From an uncultured Spirochaetaceae bacterium (GTDB lineage: Bacteria > Spirochaetota > Spirochaetia > Treponematales > Treponemataceae): DNA of 64,000 bases. This document shows positions 25,769 to 35,350 of the stretch, in pieces (the stretch's first letter is position 1; each line of letters opens with the position of its first letter). The position numbers were made by a program, and so were the translations under genes. The stretch covers positions 1 to 64,000 of the forward strand of contig CACYWZ010000002.1 in the NCBI GenBank assembly GCA_902778325.1. Reading direction: 5' to 3'. The notes under the pieces were generated by a model. That model did no database searches. It worked only from the letters and a program-made list of their open reading frames with translations, and was not told the origin of the DNA.

Positions 25769-26778
25769 AAATCATCATTGCAGATGATTCTGCTGTTATT
25801 CGCGCAATTTTAGACCAAAATCTCAATAAATATCCTAACATTGAGATTATTGCCGCCGTATCAAACGGACGCCGTGCAATTCAAGCAGCGAGAAGTGAGC
25901 GACCTGACGTTGTCATAAGCGATGTGGATATGCCAGAAATGGACGGATTTGAGGCGCTAAAAGTGTTCTCAAAAGAACTCCACGTTCCTGTTTTGATTTT
26001 ATCTGAATCGGATTCAGAGCGTATTACTGCAAAGCAATCTGGCGCAGATGAGTTTATGATAAAACCAAAACCAGGACAGTTTAGCACAGACTTTTTTGAC
26101 AAGCTAATCAATAACTTGAAGAAGATTGCCACACCGACTTCTTGCATGTCAGATAGTGAAAAAAATCATCTTTCAACAGAGATGAAAGGTTCTTACAAGA
26201 TATTGTGTCTTGGAGCATCAACAGGAGGACCTTCTGCTGTTGCTGAAGTTCTATCTGGGCTTGGGAAAAATTTTCCGCTTCCGATTTTGTATGTTCAGCA
26301 TATTGAAATTGGCTCTGACAAAACAATGGCTGACTGGTTTTCAAGTGTATGCCGTGATATTCATGTAACACTTGCAACAAACGGAGAGGAAGCAAAACCA
26401 GGCTATGTCTATATGGCACCTGCGGATAAGCATCTCGTCATTGATTATGTCAAATCAAATGGGCATCCTATTCTGTCTCTTTCAGATGAAGAGCCAGAGA
26501 GATTTCTGCGTCCGGCTGTAAACAAACTCTTTCGCAGTGCAGCACAATTCTACAAAAAAACGTGTCTTGCAGTTCTTTTGACAGGAATGGGAAGAGACGG
26601 AGCTGACGGTTGCAAGCAAATAACAGATAAAGGCGGGTGGACAATCGTTGAAGATAAATCTACCTGCGCGGTATTTGGAATGCCAGAGGCAGCGATACAA
26701 GTGGGAGGCGCAAAAGAAATTTTGCCTCGGGGAGAGATTGCAAAGCGAATTATTTCGTTAACAACGAAACAGGCTTAA
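25765..26778 (+). CDS. cheB: Chemotaxis response regulator protein-glutamate methylesterase
   Basis: CheB of 337 residues: a receiver domain with the acidic pair ADDS (7-8) and phosphoacceptor Asp53 (VISDVDMP), a linker of about 30 residues, then the esterase domain with catalytic Ser in GASTGGPSA, His in YVQHIEIGS and Asp in TGMGRDGADG. All active-site residues are intact. It would demethylate or deamidate the two receptors. AAGGAGAG precedes the ATG. Confidence 0.96.
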   Translation: MKIIIADDSAVIRAILDQNLNKYPNIEIIAAVSNGRRAIQAARSERPDVVISDVDMPEMDGFEALKVFSKELHVPVLILSESDSERITAKQSGADEFMIKPKPGQFSTDFFDKLINNLKKIATPTSCMSDSEKNHLSTEMKGSYKILCLGASTGGPSAVAEVLSGLGKNFPLPILYVQHIEIGSDKTMADWFSSVCRDIHVTLATNGEEAKPGYVYMAPADKHLVIDYVKSNGHPILSLSDEEPERFLRPAVNKLFRSAAQFYKKTCLAVLLTGMGRDGADGCKQITDKGGWTIVEDKSTCAVFGMPEAAIQVGGAKEILPRGEIAKRIISLTTKQA

Positions 26779-26791
26779 AAAGGAGTATTCT

Positions 26792-27631
26792 ATGGCTATT
26801 GATTCCTTTGCTCTCGATGATATTATTCAACTCATAACAGCACGGACAGGAATTATCCCAAGAGCAAGCCACCGCGAAGGCATAAAAACATACATAGAAA
26901 AAATGCTTTTGGAAAAAGGATTTTCTGTGCAAAGTTATAAGAATGCTCTTATGACTGATGCTGCTCTTTTCTCTCATTTAGTGAATGAAAGCACTGTTAA
27001 CGAAACATACTTTTTTCGCGAAGAAAAACAGTTCGCACTTTTGAAAGAAAGGCTTTTTCCAATGTGGAAGGCAATGTTTCCAAATATGGAAATGAAAATC
27101 TGGAGCGCTGCCTGCTCATATGGAGAAGAAGCGTATTCACTGGCAATTCTTGCAAAATCGTGTGGCGTAAAAGTGGCGATAACTGCAAGCGATATTAATT
27201 CTGAAGTATTGGAACATTGCAAAAACGGCAGTTTTCTTATTACCTCTATCCGCCAAGTTGATGGAGTGAAGTTCAAAGACTTGCTTACGCCGTATATTTC
27301 GAGCGATAACAAAATCTTGTTCCCGAACGAAATAAAGAGTTGCATTACAGCACGCAAAATCAATCTTTCAATGATTGATTCACCACTTAGTGACTCGCTT
27401 TTGCCAAAGAATCAAAACATCATTTTTTTGCGCAACGTGTTCATATATTTCAATCAAGACCTTCGATCCCGTATATTGCGGACGATAGCGGAAAAATGTC
27501 TTGCTGATGGCGGAGTTTTGTTCGTGTCGATGAGCGAAATAGCGCAGCTTGATTCTTCAGTGATGCCATCATCATTTGAGAAGGTTATGGACGGAAGCGT
27601 GTTTTATTTTCACAAAAAATTGGGGAGGTAG
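26792..27631 (+). CDS. cheR: Chemotaxis protein methyltransferase
   Basis: CheR of 279 residues: an N-terminal helical domain, then the SAM-binding domain with NETYFFRE, WSAACSYGEEAYSLAI (canonical WSAGCSTGEEPYS) and FLRNVFIYFN. It methylates receptor glutamates using S-adenosylmethionine. A strong AAGGAG lies before ATG 26792, 13 bp after cheB. Residues in the glycine-rich SAM motif differ slightly from the canonical form but look functional. Confidence 0.95.
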   Translation: MAIDSFALDDIIQLITARTGIIPRASHREGIKTYIEKMLLEKGFSVQSYKNALMTDAALFSHLVNESTVNETYFFREEKQFALLKERLFPMWKAMFPNMEMKIWSAACSYGEEAYSLAILAKSCGVKVAITASDINSEVLEHCKNGSFLITSIRQVDGVKFKDLLTPYISSDNKILFPNEIKSCITARKINLSMIDSPLSDSLLPKNQNIIFLRNVFIYFNQDLRSRILRTIAEKCLADGGVLFVSMSEIAQLDSSVMPSSFEKVMDGSVFYFHKKLGR

Positions 27632-27637
27632 GCTCGT

Positions 27638-29734
27638 ATGGCAAAAATATCAGCCGATATTACCGAAAGTTTCGTTGCTGAAGTTAACGAGCTTCTTGAA
27701 GCAGCACGAAAAGACATTATAGAACTAAAGGCCGTTCAAAATGACACGGTAGCATTGACTCGTCTTTTGCGTAACTTGCACACGATAAAAGGCAATTCAA
27801 GAATGCTCGGATTTTCAACAATCGAGAAACTTTCTCACGCAGTTGAAGATATCTACAAAAGCGTAAAAGACGGGCAAGTCAAGAATTCTGAGCGCTTAGT
27901 CAAACTCGTTTTTGCAGTCGCAGATAAAATCTCGGACTGCGTTTCTTCAATTGTCAAAAAAGGCACTGATGAGCAAAACATCGAGTTATACTTGCAGTAT
28001 TGCGACAAATTGGCAGCGGGAGAACTTATCGATATTGACGCTTTCATCTCCGAAATAAACAAAGAAGCAGGAGAACAAAGCGAAGAAGATGATGAAGAAT
28101 CAACAGAATCTGTCAGTGAAATCCAGTCAATTCGCATAAAACTTTCTCGCGTAAACGAGATTATCACCGCATTCGATACAATGATAACACGAGAGTTCCG
28201 TCTGAAACACCAATTAGACGAACTCAAGAAACTTGAAGAAAAAAACGGAAGCCATGAGCTGACAAAAATACGAAAGCAATTTGAAAGCGATATTTTTGCA
28301 CTCGAGACATCTATATTTAGTGTTCAAGAGCAAGTCTTCGACCTCAGAATGCTTCCAATAAGCATAGTTCTCAGACCTTTCGAAAACACAATCGCAATCG
28401 AAAGCATGAATCTCGGCAAGAACGTAAAATGCGTAATTCCTCCGACTGACATCGCTATCGACAAAGTGATTCTCGAAGAACTTGGCGACATTCTTATGCA
28501 CCTCGTAAGAAACGCGCTTGACCACGGAATAGAAACACCAGAAGAGCGAAAAGCCGCAGGAAAAAGCGAGCAGGGAACAATCAGCATAACTTGTGTCCGC
28601 GAGACAAAGCACATAGAACTGAGAATCAGTGATGACGGACGCGGACTTGATTATGAAAAAATTAGAGCAAAAGCGCTCAAAGTTTATCCAGAGCGAAGCG
28701 CTGAAATTTCAAATATGAGCGACCGCGAACTGTCGCAGTTTTTGTTCCAGTCAGGTTTTTCAACGAAAGACAACGTGACAGAACTTTCAGGACGCGGCGT
28801 TGGACTTGATGTCGTCTGGACAAACGTTGAAAAAATCAAAGGACGCATAAAAATCGAAAGTACCGCAGGAAAAGGAACTTCGTTTATTCTCCATTTTCCG
28901 CTCTCGCTTTCAACGCTCCAAGGTCTTTTCGTTTTCTCGAACCGCGACAAATACCTCATTCCGTCACAGCACATCGTCGATATCATTTATCGCAAAAAGA
29001 GCGAATACATCACGCTCCAAAACCAAAGTTTCATACGACTTGAAGGACAACTCATTTCTTGCTTCTCGCTTTCATCGCTGTTCAAAGACCAAAAAGGATT
29101 TAATTCATCAGATGCGGACTCAATCCTTATCGCAGAATATATGGAACAGCGAATCGGTATTATTGTCGACCAAGTTCAGCAATACGTTTCGCTTGTAGTA
29201 AAACCGCTTCCAAGCACATTCAAGAACTTCTCAATTTTGCAGGGAATTGTCTTCGATGAGCACTATGATATAGTGCCGATTTTGCACGTTCCTGACATCT
29301 TGAAGAAGTTCAAGTCCCTTCGCGGTTACGACATCAAAAAATACGAAGCAGCGACAAAGAAACGCACAATACGTATCCTTGTCGTCGATGATTCCGACAC
29401 GACACGACAAATTGAAACATCAATCCTCGAAAGCGGAGGCTTTGCAGTCGACACCGCTGTGGACGGCATCGATGGTCTTGAAAAAGCAAAAGAGAAACAG
29501 TTTGACCTCGTAATGACCGACAAAGATATGCCTCGAATGACTGGACTTGTCCTTCTTGACAACTTAAGGCGAATGGAGCAATACAAAGAAGTGCCTGTCA
29601 TCGTCGTTTCCGCTGACCAAAGCCCTGAAGTCCTGCAAGAATTCGAGCGACTCGGAGCAAACGCAATCATCGCAAAGAGCGATTTCCGACGTGGAACGCT
29701 CATCGAAGCAGTCAACAAGTTGGTTAATGTTTAG
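27638..29734 (+). CDS. cheA: CheA histidine kinase with C-terminal receiver
   Basis: This hybrid kinase has 698 residues. It has an HPt domain with His48 (LHTIKGNSRMLGF), an acidic linker at about 145-160, a dimerisation domain, the ATPase domain (NALDHGIE, DDGRGLD, GRGVGLDVV), a CheW-like domain, and a receiver from about 575 (VVDDSDT, Asp in MTDKDMP). I see no P2 CheY-binding domain between HPt and dimerisation. No separate cheY is encoded nearby, so phosphate may flow to its own receiver. GGAGG precedes the ATG, 6 bp after cheR. Confidence 0.95.
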   Translation: MAKISADITESFVAEVNELLEAARKDIIELKAVQNDTVALTRLLRNLHTIKGNSRMLGFSTIEKLSHAVEDIYKSVKDGQVKNSERLVKLVFAVADKISDCVSSIVKKGTDEQNIELYLQYCDKLAAGELIDIDAFISEINKEAGEQSEEDDEESTESVSEIQSIRIKLSRVNEIITAFDTMITREFRLKHQLDELKKLEEKNGSHELTKIRKQFESDIFALETSIFSVQEQVFDLRMLPISIVLRPFENTIAIESMNLGKNVKCVIPPTDIAIDKVILEELGDILMHLVRNALDHGIETPEERKAAGKSEQGTISITCVRETKHIELRISDDGRGLDYEKIRAKALKVYPERSAEISNMSDRELSQFLFQSGFSTKDNVTELSGRGVGLDVVWTNVEKIKGRIKIESTAGKGTSFILHFPLSLSTLQGLFVFSNRDKYLIPSQHIVDIIYRKKSEYITLQNQSFIRLEGQLISCFSLSSLFKDQKGFNSSDADSILIAEYMEQRIGIIVDQVQQYVSLVVKPLPSTFKNFSILQGIVFDEHYDIVPILHVPDILKKFKSLRGYDIKKYEAATKKRTIRILVVDDSDTTRQIETSILESGGFAVDTAVDGIDGLEKAKEKQFDLVMTDKDMPRMTGLVLLDNLRRMEQYKEVPVIVVSADQSPEVLQEFERLGANAIIAKSDFRRGTLIEAVNKLVNV

Positions 29735-29745
29735 GAGAAAATCAA

Positions 29746-31593
29746 ATGAGCAAAAAAATACTTGTGCTTGAAACATCAGTAACATTGCAAAAACTTTTCA
29801 CAACAACGCTGGACAGTGACGACTACACAGTCCAGTTCATAAACGACGGAAAGGCTGCAATTTACACACTTTTTGAGTTTCAGCCAGATTTGTTCCTTAT
29901 GAATTGCGACATAGCAGAACCACACAGCTTTGAAATCGTCCGAATTGTGCGCTCGCTAAAATGCTTCAAGGAACTCACAATCGGAATGTACGCCACATTC
30001 CCGACACCGCTCGACGAGACATTTGCGATGGAAAGCGGAGCAACAGCATTCGTCAGAATTGACCAGAAGACATTGAGCCTCAACATCGACGAGCTTGCAC
30101 AACTTCCAGCACACAAAATCGACAAAATGGCTCTTTCGCAAGTGAAAAAGAATTTCGATGATTCGCTTTTGTTCATGAACACAGCAAATCTCTTGTTTTT
30201 CGATTCATACAAAAACACGATGATTTCAAAAATCGTAAACCTCATCGACAGCCTTGAAAACATCGAAGAACTCGTACGCCAGTATCTTCTTTTGATTGCC
30301 GAAGTCTGCGAAGTACCGATTGCAGGGCTTTACGTCGTTGAAAATGACGGCCCGCACGGCTATTACGTCTCTTCCGAAAACGTCACCGAAAAAGACATCG
30401 AAGACTTTTTGAGCGTGTGTGCCGCTGATTTTGAAAAAGTGAAAAGCGATTACAACGCCTCAAAAATAACTCCGAATTGCCTTGAAAAAAAAGTCGAGCT
30501 CAATCGCTTTTACAGCACAAAAGTCCAGCTTTCGAGCTATGAGAGCGCAGACCTTCGCACAACAGACGAAAGCGATTATTTCGGAAGCGTGCATATCGTA
30601 AGTGAGGGAAACATCACAAGCGACAAGCAGGATTTCTTTGAGTTCTGCGTAAAAAGCGCAGGCGCAATTTTTGACAAAGCGCTAATCGTAAAAAAGAAGA
30701 TGTTCTTTGAAAAGCGAATCCGTCGCGCGTTCTCACGCTTCGTTCCAGAGCAGATTATCGACGACCTCGTTTTGCAGTCAGACACGACAGACGAAAAAGT
30801 CGGCGTCGGCGAAACTCGTTCTGTGGCAATCCTCTTCAGCGATATTCGCTCGTTCACAAACATCAGCGAAAAGAACAAGCCAGACGTTCTCGTCGCATTC
30901 CTGAACCGCTACTTCTCAAAGATGGTCGACATCATAAAAAAGCACGGCGGAACAATCGACAAGTTCATCGGAGACGCAATTATGGCAGAGTTCGGAACTC
31001 CTGTGAGCTACGAGGACAACGCAAAGCGAGCAGTCGCCGCCGCGTACGAAATGCGCGAGGCATTGCCGACAGTCGAAATCGGAGACCTTGTGCTTCCTGA
31101 AGGAATGACGTTCAACATCGGTATCGGAATTCACTACGGAGACGTAATCGTCGGCTCAATCGGCTCAAAAGACAAAACCGACTATTCCGTAATCGGCGAC
31201 AACGTAAACCTTGCAAGCCGCCTTGAAGGACTGACCAAAACATACGGCGTCCAGCTTCTTGTGAGCCAAAGCGTTATGCAAGACGCAGGAGAGGACTCGT
31301 TCTGCTTCCGCCATCTTGACGACGTCCGCGTCAAAGGAAAGAAAAACGCTGTTCCGATTTTCGCAGTCGACCGAAACGAAAAAGAGTTCCCTGCGGAGTA
31401 CAAAGACGCTTACATAAAAGGAATGGATTTGTATCATCAGGGAATCTTCCATCTTGCGCGCGATTATTTCCAAAAAGCGCAAAATGCCGTTCCTGCCGAC
31501 AAAGCCGCAAAGCTCATGTTCTCCCGCTGCGAGGATTTCATTCAGAATCCGCCTGAAAACTGGGACGGCGCAATCGCGTTCACCACAAAATAA
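29746..31593 (+). CDS. Adenylate cyclase with N-terminal pseudo-receiver
   Basis: This 615-residue class III cyclase closes the chemosensory operon, 11 bp after cheA. Residues 1-120 have a receiver fold but lack key acids: the acidic pair is Glu-Thr (VLETS) and the phosphoacceptor position is Asn53 (FLMNCD). A GAF-like region follows, about 150-310. The cyclase domain has metal aspartates in LFSDIRSF and IGDAIMAEFG, the adenine-selecting Lys (IDKFIGD) and Asp (KTDYSVIGD), and the transition-state Asn/Arg (NVNLASRLEG). It should make cAMP. The output of this Che system is therefore likely a second messenger rather than the motor. Confidence 0.93.
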   Translation: MSKKILVLETSVTLQKLFTTTLDSDDYTVQFINDGKAAIYTLFEFQPDLFLMNCDIAEPHSFEIVRIVRSLKCFKELTIGMYATFPTPLDETFAMESGATAFVRIDQKTLSLNIDELAQLPAHKIDKMALSQVKKNFDDSLLFMNTANLLFFDSYKNTMISKIVNLIDSLENIEELVRQYLLLIAEVCEVPIAGLYVVENDGPHGYYVSSENVTEKDIEDFLSVCAADFEKVKSDYNASKITPNCLEKKVELNRFYSTKVQLSSYESADLRTTDESDYFGSVHIVSEGNITSDKQDFFEFCVKSAGAIFDKALIVKKKMFFEKRIRRAFSRFVPEQIIDDLVLQSDTTDEKVGVGETRSVAILFSDIRSFTNISEKNKPDVLVAFLNRYFSKMVDIIKKHGGTIDKFIGDAIMAEFGTPVSYEDNAKRAVAAAYEMREALPTVEIGDLVLPEGMTFNIGIGIHYGDVIVGSIGSKDKTDYSVIGDNVNLASRLEGLTKTYGVQLLVSQSVMQDAGEDSFCFRHLDDVRVKGKKNAVPIFAVDRNEKEFPAEYKDAYIKGMDLYHQGIFHLARDYFQKAQNAVPADKAAKLMFSRCEDFIQNPPENWDGAIAFTTK

Positions 31594-31836
31594 GGATTGC
31601 GAGATTTGATTTTCGCTTTCCTTATTTTGAGGAAATATGCTTTTGCTCAAAATGAGATTCCTTATTTTAAGGAACGCCGACTTTTTGGGAAAACGCGTTT
31701 CCTTATTTTAAGGAAATGAGGATTTTGGAAAAAGCAGCTTTCCTTATTTTGAGGAGACGCAACTTTGGCAAAAAACAGCCTTCCTTATTTTGAGGAAGGC
31801 TCAATTGTTCTGTTCGGGGAATCCTTATTTTCAAGA
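31591..31836. repeat. 41-bp palindrome array, CCTTA-TTT-TAAGG family
   Basis: Cores CCTTA-TTT-(T)AAGG start at 31620, 31660, 31701, 31742, 31783 and 31823 (spacings 40, 41, 41, 41, 40). The last is degenerate on its right arm, and a right half-site TAAGG at 31591 overlaps the cyclase stop codon. Spacers are unrelated in detail but similar in length. It fills the gap between two convergent genes. No second copy is in the window. Confidence 0.9.
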
Positions 31837-31891
31837 AAGGCGCAAAAAAAACAGCCGTCGGGATTTCCGACAGCCGATTCTCAAAAGAAAG

Positions 31892-32227
31892 TTAGAGAAC
31901 AAGAAGCGTTATCTTGTTGTTTTCGAGTTTTGTAACCTTGAGGTCAAATCGCTCTCCGCTTTCTGCATCCTGCAACTTGATGACAGTGCCTTCGCTTACA
32001 TAATAAGTGTATTTTTCAATAGTGTGGCTTGTCCAATCTCCGCCGACAATACAGTGGTGGTCAAGTTCAAGTTCGCCGCTTGTGTCTCCACTGGCAGCGC
32101 GGATTTTTGAAAGCGTGCAATATGATTCAATGCGCGGCTCGCTGTACGAGTCAGTCATCACGTCGAGAGGCAGGAACGACATAGATTTCTCACCGACTAC
32201 AAAACTTAATTCTTCTGAAGATTTCAT
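31892..32227 (-). CDS. Hypothetical protein, 111 residues
   Basis: There is a clear AAGGAG before ATG 32227 and ordinary codon use, so this is probably a real gene. The protein is acidic, without signal peptide or membrane span, and has beta-strand-like alternation (KIRAASGDTSGELELDHHC, then TVIKLQDAESGERF). I do not recognise the family. It is divergent from the lipoprotein gene and convergent with the chemosensory operon. Confidence 0.7.
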   Translation of the reverse strand: MKSSEELSFVVGEKSMSFLPLDVMTDSYSEPRIESYCTLSKIRAASGDTSGELELDHHCIVGGDWTSHTIEKYTYYVSEGTVIKLQDAESGERFDLKVTKLENNKITLLVL

Positions 32228-32345
32228 TGTAAACTCCTTAAAAGTGCAATTCGCACAGCATAATTTTAATTTTAACCCGCCGCCCTCTTGCCGTCAACAC
32301 AAATACGAAAAACGCCGATATTTTTATAAGGAGATTATACAGCGT

Positions 32346-33308
32346 ATGAAAAAGACAAGATTATTATCAGCAGCGACGGCTCTAATTTTGGCGCTTTCGC
32401 TTTTTTCTTGCGGTTCTACGAAAAAGATTCCAGAGCCGCCTGTCGAACCTGTTACGGACAGTGAGTCAAAGAATCTTGAAAAAGAAGATGAAAAGGTCGA
32501 AGAAGAGGCTCAAACAGTCGAGAAAAAGCCTGCTGTCGAAAATCCAGGCACATTTTCAGCAGAGCGAATTGAAAAGAAAGACGATATGGTCGGAGTGAAA
32601 AAGCCTGCTGTTGAGCAAAAGTCAGGCGATTATCCGAATATGGACAGAGGCAACATTGAGGAGACTCGCATTCCGCTCGAAACGCCAAAGAAAAAGGTTG
32701 CCGTCGCAAAAAAGACAGAAGACATTGTTATTGTGGACGACTTGCCGAACATCGTGCAGGAAAACGAGAACGTGCTTTTTTCTTCTGATTGGGACGAAGA
32801 GACGGTTTTTGCTCCTGAGGACTGCGGATATTTTTACACGACAGACAATCTTGGCGAGTTTTCGATGATAAAAGGCGAGTTCAGAAAACTCGGCGGCTAT
32901 GAGGGAAGCACAGTCGGCTTTGTCTTCGGCTTTTCACCGACAAAGGACGGCTGGCTCAAGAACTATATCCGCTTCGAAATCAACACTCGCGGTGAATACG
33001 GCATTTATTCATGGGACGGCAAGCGATATACTGACCTTGTGCAAAAAAACAAGCCCGACACGGCTTATCTTTACGAGTCAGCAGCGATAAACGCGGGCTA
33101 CAACCGAAAGAACACGCTCACAATTCAAAAGCAAGCCGACGGAACTTACACGCTTTCGATTAACGACAAAGTTGTAGCCGAGAAAGTTCCACCGCTCAAA
33201 AACGGCACAAAGGGCGTTATGGCGTTCTTCTCGGTCGGAAAAGAAGAGCAGGAGCATTTTCCGGAAGACCCTGTGACCGTAACATATCGAATCACCGAAT
33301 CAAAATAG
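32346..33308 (+). CDS. Lipoprotein with acidic linker and lectin-like C domain
   Basis: The product is about 320 residues. A signal peptide ends in the lipobox LFSC, followed by a linker rich in Glu, Lys and Pro to about residue 135. A C-terminal beta-sandwich-like domain contains YIRFEINTRGEYGIYSWDG and LSINDKVVAEKV, similar in pattern to concanavalin-like (DUF1080-type) domains. The start is at ATG 32346; AAGGAG is 12 nt away, a little long. A surface sugar- or peptidoglycan-binding role is possible but not shown. Confidence 0.75.
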   Translation: MKKTRLLSAATALILALSLFSCGSTKKIPEPPVEPVTDSESKNLEKEDEKVEEEAQTVEKKPAVENPGTFSAERIEKKDDMVGVKKPAVEQKSGDYPNMDRGNIEETRIPLETPKKKVAVAKKTEDIVIVDDLPNIVQENENVLFSSDWDEETVFAPEDCGYFYTTDNLGEFSMIKGEFRKLGGYEGSTVGFVFGFSPTKDGWLKNYIRFEINTRGEYGIYSWDGKRYTDLVQKNKPDTAYLYESAAINAGYNRKNTLTIQKQADGTYTLSINDKVVAEKVPPLKNGTKGVMAFFSVGKEEQEHFPEDPVTVTYRITESK

Positions 33309-33321
33309 TTTTTCAAAAAAA

Positions 33322-33350
33322 AGCGCCGCAAAAACAAGCGGTGCTTTTTT
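33322..33350 (+). terminator. Intrinsic terminator after the lipoprotein gene
   Basis: AGCGCCGC / GCGGTGCT with an 8-nt loop and T6. Confidence 0.85.
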
Positions 33351-33364
33351 ATGCCTTCAACTGT

Positions 33365-33937
33365 CTAACGAAGAATTAGTATAACTTTCAAGATAATCAT
33401 TAAAAATATTATCAAGTAAAGTATAAAACTGGGGTTCTTTAGAATTTTTGCTGCTTTATATTTTTTTAATGACTTTACATTCTCTTCATCTATTTCCTGT
33501 GAAGATAAAATATTTCTAATTTCTGCAAAACCTTCCAGCCAATCTTTTATTAAAATTGAATTTCCTTTTGCATCATAAACGAGAATTACACCCTTTTTTG
33601 AAGTATCAATTTTAGCCAATTCATTTATTTTTATTACTTTCTGAAAATTGCCAGTTCGTGAAATAAGTTCGGTTTCTGAAATTTCTAATTCATATTTTTC
33701 ATAGTTTCTCTTATGCTTTTTTCCACAAATCAATGCTGCAGCAATAGCAAAGAGAGCGGTTATAGACAATGAAAAGTAGAATATCCATTTTGATTCCGCT
33801 AAATCCTCTCTGAAATCAAATACATAATAACCCATAAGAGAATAAGTAGATAATGCAATCAAAATAGGAATGCCTACAGTTAAATAATATTTCTTCAAAA
33901 ATTTCTTTTCATTGGCAAGATTGTTTTTGTAAATCAT
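33365..33937 (-). CDS. Hypothetical membrane protein, 190 residues
   Basis: This AT-rich gene differs visibly in base use from its neighbours. It codes for two N-terminal membrane helices (about 20-40 and 49-71), a soluble middle (ISETELISRTGNFQKVIKIN) and a C-terminal helix (168-188). The middle has a PH-like or bPH look (strand pattern ending in VILVYDAKGNSILIKDW). The family is not certain. It lies between the lipoprotein terminator and adenosine deaminase, and its base use suggests later acquisition. Confidence 0.65.
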   Translation of the reverse strand: MIYKNNLANEKKFLKKYYLTVGIPILIALSTYSLMGYYVFDFREDLAESKWIFYFSLSITALFAIAAALICGKKHKRNYEKYELEISETELISRTGNFQKVIKINELAKIDTSKKGVILVYDAKGNSILIKDWLEGFAEIRNILSSQEIDEENVKSLKKYKAAKILKNPSFILYLIIFLMIILKVILILR

Positions 33938-33957
33938 TTTAAAACAGAGCCTCTTCG

Positions 33958-34977
33958 CTAGTTCGTTTTGTCCAAAAGGGCGATGAACTCGCTCTTTTTC
34001 TCTTCACTCAAGAACGACGCCTTGAAAGAGTTCCGCGCAATCTTTTTGAGGTCGTCAACCGAGAAGCCGATTTCGTTGTACGCCTTCCAGTATTCGTCGA
34101 GAAGCTCCACGCCAAAGAAAAGCGGGTCGTCGGTGTTAAGCGTCACAAGAAGATTTCGGTCAAAGAACTCGATAATCGGGTGCTCCGAAAGTTCCTGCAC
34201 ATATTTTTTCGTGAACACATTGCTTGTCGGACAAACTTCAAGCGGGATTTGCTTTTCAAAAAGTACTTTCATCAGATTGTCGTCCTGCACAGACGAGATT
34301 CCGTGCCCGATTCGCTCCGCTTTCAAAATGTTCAGCGTGTCCCAGACAGATTCAGGCCCCACATCCTCGCCCGCGTGCGCCACGGCATGAAAACCGTTCG
34401 CTCGTGCCCTTTCAAAGACATCGCCAAAAAGATTTGCAGGCCCTTTTTGCTCAGAGCCGCCAAGCCCGATTCCAATCACCTCAGGAATGCGATAAGAAAG
34501 CAGCAGCTCCAGATTTCGCTCTGCGTTCTCAGCGCCAAAAGTGCGCGAAACATCAACAAGCATTCTGATATCGACGCCAGTTTTTGCCTTAATCTTTCGG
34601 ATATTTCTCGCATACGAGTCCATCATATCCGAAAACTTCCAGCCTTTCTTCAAAAAAGCGCTCGGAGCGGCAAAAATCTCGACGTATGAAAGCCCGTTTC
34701 GCAAAATGTAATCTTGAAGGTCAGAAAAAAGATAATCGAAGTCGTCAACGCTGTCGTATAAGTTTTGAATCTCGATATATGACGCAATAAAACCGTTTAA
34801 GTCTGAATAATCAAAAAGCCTCGTCATCTCAGCGTCAAGCGCGCTCTCATCAAGCTCAGGTCGTCGACGACGGATAAAGGAGCGGATTGTCTTTCTTCCA
34901 ACAACCGCCTCGATATGCAAATGCAATTCTGCTTTCGGAAGCCTTTTGAAATATTCATAAAACTCATCTTTCGTCAT
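33958..34977 (-). CDS. add: Adenosine (or adenine) deaminase
   Basis: This amidohydrolase has 339 residues. Zinc and substrate motifs are PKAELHLHIE, HAGED, RIGHG, CPTSN and NTDDP. It would deaminate adenosine to inosine for purine salvage. ATG 34977 is chosen because AAGGAAAG lies just before it; the upstream GTG would add six residues that contain this ribosome site. Adenine deaminases of the same family share most motifs, so the exact base/nucleoside preference is open. A CGTAG-family array lies upstream. Confidence 0.88.
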   Translation of the reverse strand: MTKDEFYEYFKRLPKAELHLHIEAVVGRKTIRSFIRRRRPELDESALDAEMTRLFDYSDLNGFIASYIEIQNLYDSVDDFDYLFSDLQDYILRNGLSYVEIFAAPSAFLKKGWKFSDMMDSYARNIRKIKAKTGVDIRMLVDVSRTFGAENAERNLELLLSYRIPEVIGIGLGGSEQKGPANLFGDVFERARANGFHAVAHAGEDVGPESVWDTLNILKAERIGHGISSVQDDNLMKVLFEKQIPLEVCPTSNVFTKKYVQELSEHPIIEFFDRNLLVTLNTDDPLFFGVELLDEYWKAYNEIGFSVDDLKKIARNSFKASFLSEEKKSEFIALLDKTN

Positions 34978-35131
34978 CTTTCTTTCCTTCTTCACTTTGC
35001 GACGCGGTCAAACCGCCTAGTTTTTATTTTAATGCGGCAAAGATGAAAAATCAAACAACAGCGCAATTTTGCGAACAAAAAAGAAAGTGTGTTTTCTCTT
35101 GCACGAATCGCCTTTTGCTCATTTTCTCTCT

Positions 35132-35337
35132 CGTAGCCGCTACGATTGATTTCCCGCAGCCAAAACGTCCTTCGTAGCCGCTACGAAGCGTTTTTGGCAT
35201 CACGGACGTCAATCGTTTAAACTACGAAGCATTTTTGGCAAGCTGGAAGAGCATCGTTTAAACTACGAAGCGTTTCCTGCATGCCGAAAGAGCATCGTTT
35301 AAACTACGAGGCTCGATTTTAAAAAGGAGCTTCGTAG
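35132..35337. repeat. 41-bp palindrome array, CGTAG family, copy 2
   Basis: Cores start at 35132, 35173, 35214, 35255 and 35296 (41 bp each), with a half-site CGTAG at 35333, 37 bp further. This is the same layout as 15631. Two cores are CGTAGCCGCTACG and three are CGTTTAAACTACG, which is the reverse complement of the fifth core of the first array. The last spacer (AGGCTCGATTTTAAAAAGG) is shared by both arrays. It occupies the 373-bp gap between the add start and the ANTAR gene end, both minus strand. Confidence 0.93.
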
Positions 35338-35350
35338 TTTTCTTGAAAAA

